Below are positions 1 to 5,343 of a stretch of DNA of 39,531 bases, piece after piece. The DNA comes from a virus. Within the stretch, counting starts at the first letter, position 1. Every line of letters begins with the position of its first letter. The notes under the pieces were generated by a model. The model saw only the letters and a list, made by a program, of their open reading frames with translations, did no database searches and was not told the origin of the DNA. Where the stretch lies: IMG/VR virus record IMGVR_UViG_3300029258_002322, positions 1 to 39,531 of that record; one strand, written 5' to 3'. The position numbers were made by a program, and so were the translations under genes.

Positions 1-144
1 GACGGCCCGCTGGGCAAGGGCCAGCGCCGCGTCAAGCTCCGACCTGGTGGGCTCACCTACGGCGGCGTCGACGTGAACGGCCGGCCGACGATCCTGCCGC
101 TCCAGACCGGCGCCAACCTGCCGCTCACCGAAACTATGATGGAC
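1..144. repeat. Left copy of the 144-bp terminal direct repeat
   Basis: These bases are identical to 39388-39531. The repeat lies wholly inside the portal reading frame and continues it in the same phase. It is therefore best read as the overlap of a circular (or circularly permuted) assembly, giving a unit of 39,387 bp. A true T7-type terminal repeat would normally lie outside structural genes. Confidence 0.95.
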
Positions 145-750
145 CAGAAGCGGGAGGCGATCAGCGCAGCCTTCCTGAACGACCTGTTCCTGATGCTGAC
201 CCGCGACAAGGAGATGACCGCGACCGAGGTCCTCGAGATCGCGAAGGAGAAGGGCCAGCTCCTCACGCCGACGACCGGCCGCCAGGAGTCGGAGATGCTG
301 GGGCCGCAGATCGAGCGCGAGATTGGCGAGATGATCCGCCAGGGCGCCGTCCCGCCGATGCCGCCCGAGCTCGAGGAGGCCCGCGGCGAGTACGACATCG
401 TCTACGACAACGAGGCCAGCCGGCTCCAGCGGAGCGAGGAGGGCCTGGCCATCACGCGCACGCTGGACGCGATCGGCCACTACTCGCAGTACGACCCGAC
501 GCTCACGGAGCTCCCCGATTGGCACATGGCGATGCGCAGCCTGCGCGAGGTCACGGGGGCGCCGGCCAAGCTCTTCAAGGACGAGCGCGCGGTCAAGCAG
601 GCCATCGCTGCCCAGGCCGAGCGCTCGAGTAAGATGGAGGCGCTCGAGGGCGCCGCGACCGGCGCGGCCGCGCTCAAGGACATGCAGGCCGCGGGCGTCG
701 ACATCAACCAGGCCGCCGCCCAGGCCGGGGCCGGTGAGCTCGTGGCGTGA
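1..750 (+). CDS. Portal (head-tail connector) protein, C-terminal part across the circular join
   Basis: The frame is open from base 1 and continues the gene starting at 38476. Joined over the 144-bp repeat, the two pieces give 553 codons, close to the usual T7 gp8-type length. The portal forms the ring at the unique head vertex through which DNA is packaged and ejected, and it docks the tail tubular proteins. This part holds the C-terminal half of the connector, including a helical stretch around 'ETMMDQKREAISAAFLND' and 'EARGEYDIVYDNEASRLQR', which resembles the Head-tail_con family, followed by an Ala-rich tail. Its stop overlaps the GTG start of the next gene by 3 bases, implying translational coupling. 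The identification rests on family resemblance and on position just before scaffold and capsid genes. Confidence 0.92.
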   Translation, partial: DGPLGKGQRRVKLRPGGLTYGGVDVNGRPTILPLQTGANLPLTETMMDQKREAISAAFLNDLFLMLTRDKEMTATEVLEIAKEKGQLLTPTTGRQESEMLGPQIEREIGEMIRQGAVPPMPPELEEARGEYDIVYDNEASRLQRSEEGLAITRTLDAIGHYSQYDPTLTELPDWHMAMRSLREVTGAPAKLFKDERAVKQAIAAQAERSSKMEALEGAATGAAALKDMQAAGVDINQAAAQAGAGELVA

Positions 751-1061
751 TCCGCGACCAGGAGCAAGCGCTCGAGGAGAAGCTCGAGCTCTGGCGCGCG
801 TACCAGGCGGTCTTCGCTGAGGTGCCCGGCCAGGCGCGCTCGACCGGGAAGCTGGTGCTCGAGGACCTCGCGAGGTTCTGCCACTTCAAATCGAGCACGA
901 TGGCGGGCACAATGGACGACGCGGGGCGGTACGATCCGCTCCAGATGGCAGAGCTCGAGGGCCGGCGGCAGGTCTACCTGCGGATCGTCGGGCTCCTCGA
1001 GACGACAGACTCGGAGCTCCGCGACCTGGTGGTCGGCGAGTTCGAGCAAACGGGGGACTGA
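747..1061 (+). CDS. Bbp19-like small virion-region protein
   Basis: This 104-residue protein starts at a GTG overlapping the portal stop. The N-terminal half is helical and charged. The middle has the pattern 'DPLQMAELEGRRQVYLRI', matching the 'RTAYLEGRRSVYLRI' signature I associate with the Bbp19 family found next to portal genes in podoviruses such as Bordetella phage BPP-1. The molecular role of that family is not established to my knowledge; position between portal and scaffold suggests a head-assembly or minor head role. No membrane segment or signal is present. It ends one base before the scaffold ATG. Confidence 0.7.
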   Translation: MIRDQEQALEEKLELWRAYQAVFAEVPGQARSTGKLVLEDLARFCHFKSSTMAGTMDDAGRYDPLQMAELEGRRQVYLRIVGLLETTDSELRDLVVGEFEQTGD

Positions 1062-1062
1062 G

Positions 1063-2052
1063 ATGAGACGAGCGTGGACGTGGCACGTCCTGATGAACGA
1101 GGCCGGCGGCGGGGAAGCCGGTGGTGGTGATGCCGGCGGTGCCGGCGGCGAAGGTCAGACGGGGGGCGGATCGGCCGCCCTCGGCGGCGAGGCTGGCGGG
1201 GGCGACGCCGGCCAAGGTGGAGGGTCCGGCGATCCCTCCGGCGCCGGCGGGGGCGGCCCTGAGGTGCCTGCCTGGGCGCAGGGGTTCGAGAGCCAGGAGC
1301 TCCAGCAGCTCGTGGCGACGAAGCAGTACGGCGACCCCGAGGCCCTGGCGCAGGCCTACCAGCACGCGACCGCGAAGCTGGGCAAGAACCCGGACAAGCT
1401 CCTCGAGCTCCCCGACGACCTGGACGACGCCGACTCGATGGGCGCCGTCTGGACGGCCCTCGGCCGCCCGGAGACGCCGGCCGGCTACAAGCTCGAGGGG
1501 GTCGACCCGGCGATGCAGCCGATCGCCGACCAGATGGCGCAGGTCGTCTGGGACGCCGGCATTTCCAACGAGCAATGGCAGAAGGTCGCGGTGGGGTTCG
1601 GCTCCATCAAGGGCGGCCTGGACAACCTCGGCCAGCAGCAGAGCCAGGCCGACTTCGAGGCGTCGATCGCGACGGCCCGGAGCAAGTACGGCGAGAAGTT
1701 CGACGAGGTCCGGGCGGCGGGGCTCCAGGCCACGCAGCAGCTTGGATGGGGCGACAAGGAGCTCGACGCCCTGGTCGGCGCCCTGGGCCCGGCCGGGCTG
1801 ATCGACTTCGCCTACTCGCTCTCGAAGAGCACGGGGGAGCACTCGATGGACTTCGGAGGCGAGGGCGGCGCCGGGACCGGCGGCTTCAAGAACGCCGCGG
1901 CGGCCAAGGCCGAATGGGATCGGCTCAAGAACGATCCCGACTGGCAGGAGCGCATGAAGAAGGGCGACCCCACCGCGATCCAGCAGCGCGACCGGCTGAT
2001 CGAGATTTTCTCGATCGACGAGGAGGCTTCGGGTAACGTGGTGCTGCGCTGA
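1063..2052 (+). CDS. Capsid assembly scaffolding protein
   Basis: This 329-residue acidic protein sits immediately upstream of the major capsid gene, as T7 gp9-type scaffolds do. Residues about 11-60 are almost pure Gly/Ala/Glu/Asp low complexity. The conserved part follows: 'KQYGDPEALAQAYQHAT', then 'LPDDLDDADSMGAVWTALGRPETPAGYKL', a pattern I recognise from podovirus scaffolds. Next comes a helical region, and finally a short C-terminal segment ('WDRLKNDPDWQERMKKGDP') of the kind that contacts capsid subunits. The protein should guide procapsid assembly and then leave. A GGGGG ribosome site at 1052-1056 supports the ATG at 1063; an ATG at 1093 is an alternative start. The gene is followed by a strong terminator. 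Confidence 0.85.
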   Translation: MRRAWTWHVLMNEAGGGEAGGGDAGGAGGEGQTGGGSAALGGEAGGGDAGQGGGSGDPSGAGGGGPEVPAWAQGFESQELQQLVATKQYGDPEALAQAYQHATAKLGKNPDKLLELPDDLDDADSMGAVWTALGRPETPAGYKLEGVDPAMQPIADQMAQVVWDAGISNEQWQKVAVGFGSIKGGLDNLGQQQSQADFEASIATARSKYGEKFDEVRAAGLQATQQLGWGDKELDALVGALGPAGLIDFAYSLSKSTGEHSMDFGGEGGAGTGGFKNAAAAKAEWDRLKNDPDWQERMKKGDPTAIQQRDRLIEIFSIDEEASGNVVLR

Positions 2053-2359
2053 GATCGCGCTGCTACGCTGACCGAGTGCGCCTTCGGGTGTCTTCTTTCC
2101 TGTCGAGGGACCCCCTCCTAGCCCCCAGCTAGGAGGGGGTTTGCGTTTCCAGGGATCGGACGGCATCCTGTCTGCGTTCTGACACCCCACCCGAGCCGGG
2201 GTCCTGGTCGACACCCTCTTCGAGGCCGACCAGGAAGAGGCTCACGGGCCAGACGACCTTGAGCGAGTCGGCCCCGCCCTCGAGCGGATACGCCAGCCAA
2301 CACTGAGCGAAACCGTAACGAGCTCCCCGCGAGCTCTCCGCACGAGGAGGTAGATCCCG
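2053..2359. other. 307-bp intergenic region before the major capsid gene
   Basis: This is the longest gene-free stretch in the window. It holds a factor-independent terminator (2110-2140), an 8-bp inverted repeat CCTGGTCG/CGACCAGG (2203-2210 and 2227-2234), a short hairpin GAGCTC/GAGCTC with a 5-base loop (2320-2336), and the strong AGGAGGT ribosome site for the capsid gene (2344-2350). I see no convincing sigma70-type -35/-10 pair. Because a terminator precedes the most strongly needed gene, either readthrough is tuned here or an unrecognised promoter lies between 2141 and 2340. Confidence 0.7.
2110..2140 (+). terminator. Rho-independent terminator after the scaffold gene
   Basis: A perfect 12-bp stem pairs ACCCCCTCCTAG (2110-2121) with CTAGGAGGGGGT (2129-2140) around a 7-base loop. 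It is followed by TTGCGTTT, a modest T-rich tract. This is the clearest terminator in the window and it lies 58 bases after the scaffold stop codon. Confidence 0.85.
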
Positions 2360-3244
2360 ATGGGTGTCGAGATCACCACGACTTTCAAGAACAAGTACAA
2401 CGCCAACATCGAGTTCCTGAGCCAGCAGATGCGCTCGAGGTTCCGCGACAAGGTGGAGTACGAGGACTGCATGGGCTCCGAGGGAGCTCGCGTGGTCAAC
2501 CAGATCGGGGCCATCGACCCGGTGAAGCGGACGACCCGCCACGCCGACACGCCCCTGGTCGACACGCCGCACGATGCGCGATGGGTGTACCCGGAGGACT
2601 ACGAGGCCGGCGAGCTCGTGGACCGCCAGGACGTCCTGCGCGCCGTCACCAACCCGACCAGCCGCTACGCGCGAAACTTCGCGATGGCGATGAACCGGGC
2701 GATCGACGACGAGATCATCGCGGCCTTCTTCTCGGACACGACCAAGACCGGGAAGAACGGAACGGTCACGACCGACTGGACGACCTTCATCGGCGCCAGC
2801 ACGGCCCACCACATCGACGCCACGAGCGGGATGACGGTGGAAGCCCTGCGCGCGGCGAAGGAGGCGCTCGAGGCGGCCGAGGTCGACGAGGACGACGAGT
2901 TCTGGGTCGCCATCTCGGCGAAGCAGCACCGCAACCTCCTGAGCGAGACGCAGATCATCTCGCTCGACTACAACGAGAAGCCCGTCCTGGTCGCTGGCAA
3001 GATCAGCTCCTTCATGGGCTTCAACTTCGTCCACTCCGAGCGCCTGGCGACCGACTCTTCGAGCCGCCGCCGGTGCCCGGCCTGGGCGAAGAGCGGCATG
3101 TGCCTCGGCGTCTGGGAGGACATCCGAGGCGAGATCGACCGCCGCCCCGACAAGAGCTACTCCACGCAGGTCTACGCCTGCACCACCATCGGCGCCACGC
3201 GCGTCGAGGAGGAGAAGATCGTCGAGATCGCCTGCACCGAGTAA
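2360..3244 (+). CDS. Major capsid protein
   Basis: This 294-residue protein should form the HK97-fold shell. The N-terminus ('TTFKNKYNANIEFLSQQ') and the central 'YEAGELVDRQDVLRAVTNP' followed by 'NFAMAMNRAIDDEIIAAFF' match the podovirus capsid family (Phage_capsid_2-like). The middle includes a Glu/Asp-rich turn ('AAEVDEDDEFWVAI') and the C-terminus ends in beta-rich sequence. A near-consensus AGGAGGT ribosome site ends 9 bases before the ATG, the strongest in the window and fitting for the most abundant virion protein. It stands alone between a terminator upstream and a hairpin-bearing gap downstream, which suggests separate control of its level. Confidence 0.93.
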   Translation: MGVEITTTFKNKYNANIEFLSQQMRSRFRDKVEYEDCMGSEGARVVNQIGAIDPVKRTTRHADTPLVDTPHDARWVYPEDYEAGELVDRQDVLRAVTNPTSRYARNFAMAMNRAIDDEIIAAFFSDTTKTGKNGTVTTDWTTFIGASTAHHIDATSGMTVEALRAAKEALEAAEVDEDDEFWVAISAKQHRNLLSETQIISLDYNEKPVLVAGKISSFMGFNFVHSERLATDSSSRRRCPAWAKSGMCLGVWEDIRGEIDRRPDKSYSTQVYACTTIGATRVEEEKIVEIACTE

Positions 3245-3263
3245 TCGGGCAGAACGGGAGTTA

Positions 3264-3293
3264 GGCGCCCGGCACGGAGTCGGGTCGGGCGCC
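3264..3293 (+). promoter_or_regulatory. Stem-loop between capsid and cement-like genes
   Basis: GGCGCCC (3264-3270) pairs with GGGCGCC (3287-3293) around a 16-base loop; an alternative stem GGTCG/CGACC overlaps the right arm. No T-run follows, so this is not an intrinsic terminator. It may be an RNA stability or processing element that separates capsid mRNA from downstream mRNA. Confidence 0.45.
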
Positions 3294-3326
3294 GACCTCC
3301 GCTGATTCCAAGAAGGGAATCGAACG

Positions 3327-3863
3327 ATGGCCACCTACTACTCCGATCACTTCGGCACGCTGGACGCGACCGACACCGTGGGGCTCTCGAGTCCCGAGGC
3401 CGGCTACAAGGTCGACCCCGGCGCCGGTCACGGACGCAAGCGCTACAAGAGGATGCAGGCGAACGTCCCGGACCAGATGGCGGCGGACGACAAGATCATC
3501 CTCGGCCAGTTCCGAACGAGCGACCGCATCATCGACGTGACGCACACGGCCGACGACCTGTCGGTCGGCGCGGCGACGATGGACCTGGGGTTCTTCTACT
3601 CCGGGGCCAACCACGACGGCGCCGAGCTCGACCGGGACGTCTTCGAGGACGGCCTCTCGGTCGCGGCCGCGGTGACGCGGACGAGCGTGTTCGAGGGAGC
3701 GTCCCTCGGCGACCTGGACTACGGCAAGTACGTCTGGGAGCTCTGCGGGCTCTCGGAGGCGCCGCGGCCCCAGGCGGTCGACCTGGTCTTCTATCTCGCG
3801 ACGGGCCCCGCCGATCTTGGCGGGACGTACCTGGTCGAGGTCGAGTACACGGCCGGCGACTGA
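3327..3863 (+). CDS. Probable capsid cement / head decoration protein
   Basis: This 178-residue protein directly follows the major capsid gene. Its sequence alternates short beta-strand-like blocks with Gly/Asp turns and ends in 'GTYLVEVEYTAGD', a typical last strand of a jelly-roll-like virion protein. BPP-1-like podoviruses encode a cement protein (Bbp16) at this position, and the neighbouring Bbp19-like gene strengthens that comparison. I see no signature that proves homology. The ribosome site AGAAGGGA (3311-3318) supports the ATG. It could alternatively be a head-completion protein. Position carries most of the weight here. Confidence 0.6.
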   Translation: MATYYSDHFGTLDATDTVGLSSPEAGYKVDPGAGHGRKRYKRMQANVPDQMAADDKIILGQFRTSDRIIDVTHTADDLSVGAATMDLGFFYSGANHDGAELDRDVFEDGLSVAAAVTRTSVFEGASLGDLDYGKYVWELCGLSEAPRPQAVDLVFYLATGPADLGGTYLVEVEYTAGD

Positions 3864-3881
3864 TTCAGTCCCCCGACTGAA
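3864..3881 (+). promoter_or_regulatory. Tight hairpin at the end of the cement-like gene
   Basis: TTCAGTC (3864-3870) pairs perfectly with GACTGAA (3875-3881) across a CCCC tetraloop, starting at the base after the stop codon. No U-run follows. It probably acts with the larger stem-loop just downstream as a 3' stabiliser or attenuator. Confidence 0.5.
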
Positions 3882-3882
3882 C

Positions 3883-3928
3883 GCTCCAGGGTCCGGCGCG
3901 CCCCAACCCGCGCGTCTGGCCCTGGAGC
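3883..3928 (+). promoter_or_regulatory. Long GC-rich stem-loop before the small paralogue cluster
   Basis: GCTCCAGGG (3883-3891) pairs perfectly with CCCTGGAGC (3920-3928), and the interior can extend pairing through GCGCG (3896-3900) with CGCGC (3910-3914). It fills most of the gap between the cement-like gene and the first small paralogue. Without a T-run it is more likely a transcript-processing or attenuation element that lowers expression of minor genes after the abundant head genes. Confidence 0.5.
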
Positions 3929-3940
3929 ACGGAGGGCCAC

Positions 3941-4132
3941 ATGGCCGCACGAACCATCACCACCACGAGCCAGACGACCGACGACACGCGACCCACGAAC
4001 GGGGGCAGCGGATCGTCGGTGCAGACGCTCGTCTTCTTCGACGACGCGGGCGTCCCGGCGAACATCCTCGCCGCGTTCGACCGCGGCGTCGAGCTCATCG
4101 TCCGCGACTACCAGGAGCAGGCGATCGGATAG
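3941..4132 (+). CDS. Small head-tail region protein, paralogue 1
   Basis: This 63-residue protein has a Thr/Ser/Gly-rich N-terminal half, then a hydrophobic strand with 'TLVFFDDAGVPANI', then one amphipathic helix ('LAAFDRGVELIVRDYQ'). The same plan (polar leader, strand with an aromatic-Asp turn, helix) recurs in the next three genes, so I read the four as diverged tandem duplicates. A GGAGGG site (3931-3936) supports the ATG. The function is unknown; position between cement and tail tubular A suggests a minor virion or assembly role. There is no membrane segment or signal peptide. Confidence 0.65.
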   Translation: MAARTITTTSQTTDDTRPTNGGSGSSVQTLVFFDDAGVPANILAAFDRGVELIVRDYQEQAIG

Positions 4133-4141
4133 GAGGCCCGC

Positions 4142-4336
4142 ATGGCTTCGCAGTTCATCGTGGCGACGCGCAGCGCCGCCCCTGACGCGGACGGCACGAC
4201 CGCGGGAGGCTCGGCCTCCGGCGACCAGGTCATCTTTCAGTTTGACCCGGACATGCCGCTCGAGACGCAGATGCAGGCGCTCGCGAGGGCGCGGGCGCAG
4301 ATCACGAAGCACCTGCGCGGCGACGACGTCGCCTAG
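4142..4336 (+). CDS. Small head-tail region protein, paralogue 2
   Basis: This 64-residue protein starts behind AGGAGG (4131-4136). The leader is Ala/Gly/Asp-rich, followed by 'GDQVIFQFDPDMPLE' and a basic amphipathic helix ('ALARARAQITKHLRG'). The 'GDQV' entry to the strand is shared exactly with paralogue 4, and the aromatic-Asp turn with paralogues 1 and 3. I cannot assign a function. It is separated from paralogue 1 by 9 bases. Confidence 0.65.
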   Translation: MASQFIVATRSAAPDADGTTAGGSASGDQVIFQFDPDMPLETQMQALARARAQITKHLRGDDVA

Positions 4337-4338
4337 CT

Positions 4339-4533
4339 GTGTACGTGAACACCGCGGAGACGGGAACGGCCCGATCGGAGCCAGTCTTCGAGCAGACCGC
4401 CTCGGGCAACCCGTTCACCTACCTGGTGTACTTCGACGACGCCGCGACGATGTCCGAGGTCATCGCCTCGCTCACGCGCGTCGCCGAGGCCGCGCGGAAG
4501 TTCCGCGAGAAGCGCAAGGTGGGGGTCTGGTGA
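4339..4533 (+). CDS. Small head-tail region protein, paralogue 3
   Basis: This 64-residue protein begins at a GTG two bases after the previous stop, with no clear ribosome site, so it probably depends on translational coupling. After a polar leader comes 'FTYLVYFDDAATMSEVI' and a long basic helix ('LTRVAEAARKFREKRK'). The 'YFDDA' turn is close to 'FFDDA' of paralogue 1. Function is unknown. The start is less certain than for its neighbours. Confidence 0.6.
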   Translation: MYVNTAETGTARSEPVFEQTASGNPFTYLVYFDDAATMSEVIASLTRVAEAARKFREKRKVGVW

Positions 4534-4767
4534 ATGGCTGCCCGGCTCCAGTTCGTCTACCCGCTGAGCCTCGGCGTTCGGCCCGAGGACATGCCGAACG
4601 TGTCGGACGGCGGTGCGACGGTCACGGGCGACCAGGTCCGCCTGGTCTTCTACGAGGGCAACATCCCCGGCGCCGGCTATGACGCCGACGAGCTCTTCGA
4701 GCAGATGATCGACCAGGCCGAACGGGCGATCATCGCCTACTACGACGAGAAAGCCATCACGGAGTAG
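4534..4767 (+). CDS. Small head-tail region protein, paralogue 4 (longest)
   Basis: The ATG follows the previous stop codon directly. This 77-residue protein has an extra N-terminal strand ('LQFVYPLSLGV'), then the shared 'GDQVRLVFYEGNIPG' strand and turn, and an acidic C-terminal helix ('LFEQMIDQAERAIIAYYDEK'). It is the most elaborate copy, and its helix is acidic where those of copies 2 and 3 are basic, so hetero-oligomers are conceivable. Function is not known. Confidence 0.65.
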   Translation: MAARLQFVYPLSLGVRPEDMPNVSDGGATVTGDQVRLVFYEGNIPGAGYDADELFEQMIDQAERAIIAYYDEKAITE

Positions 4768-4770
4768 CCC

Positions 4771-5340
4771 ATGCCCAGCACCGTCGAGATCGTCAACACC
4801 GGCCTCCAGCTTCTCGGCACGCGGCACATCACCGACCTCGAGGAGGCCTCGAAGGAGGCGCGCGAGACGGCGCTCGCCTGGCCGCAGATCCGGGACTACT
4901 GCATCCGGCTCCATCCCTGGAATTGCATCGCGAGCTACCACACGTTCTCGCCCGAGGCCGAGACGCCGGCGATGGATTGGGACTACCAGTACGTCCTGCC
5001 CGGCGACTGCGAGCACGTCTGGTCCGTCGACTCCGCGGACACCGACGACTGGCAGGTCCGAGGCCGGCGCCTCTACACCGACCTGGCCGGCCCGCTGACC
5101 ATCTCCTACGCGACGGAGGAGCTCGACTCCGCGCAGTTCGACGCGATGCTGGTCCGCTTCATGGCGCACGAGCTCGCCATCGCGACCTGCGAGGCCCTGG
5201 TCCAGAGCAAGACCAAGAAGCAGGAGCTCGAGAAGGCGCGCGACAAGATCCTGGCCGAGGCCGGCATCTCGGACGGGCGCGAGCAGTCGAACGCGGAGTT
5301 CATCGAGGACGATTGGGTCCTGGCACGATACCGGCGGTAG
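4771..5340 (+). CDS. Tail tubular protein A (T7 gp11-like)
   Basis: This 189-residue protein matches the podovirus tail tubular A family. The N-terminus ('VEIVNTGLQLLGTRHITDLEEASKEA') has the typical 'N..L..LG...I.s..e.s.eA' pattern, followed by 'PQIRDYCIRLHPWNCI' (the family's 'r...L..hpWnFA'), 'YQYVLPGDC' and 'ISYATEELDSAQFDAMLVRFMAHELA'. In T7 gp11 forms a dodecameric ring under the portal and joins it to gp12. The C-terminus is a helical tail rich in Lys/Glu. It is followed after three bases by the tubular B gene, the usual partner order. Confidence 0.9.
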   Translation: MPSTVEIVNTGLQLLGTRHITDLEEASKEARETALAWPQIRDYCIRLHPWNCIASYHTFSPEAETPAMDWDYQYVLPGDCEHVWSVDSADTDDWQVRGRRLYTDLAGPLTISYATEELDSAQFDAMLVRFMAHELAIATCEALVQSKTKKQELEKARDKILAEAGISDGREQSNAEFIEDDWVLARYRR

Positions 5341-5343
5341 GTC

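Noticed and set aside
1-144. T7-type direct terminal repeat
   Set aside because: The repeat lies inside the portal coding sequence and continues its frame; a true packaged terminal repeat in this position is unlikely compared with assembly overlap of a circular or permuted genome.
2099-2110. 12-mer CCTGTCGAGGGA shared with 29675-29686 as a regulatory element
   Set aside because: The second copy is the reverse-strand leader of the ERF gene, where its complement forms part of the ribosome site. Orientation and context differ, and one shared 12-mer is weak evidence.
2141-2343. Sigma70 promoter for the major capsid gene
   Set aside because: TTGAGC near 2262 has no -10 at acceptable spacing, and no other hexamer pair is convincing.
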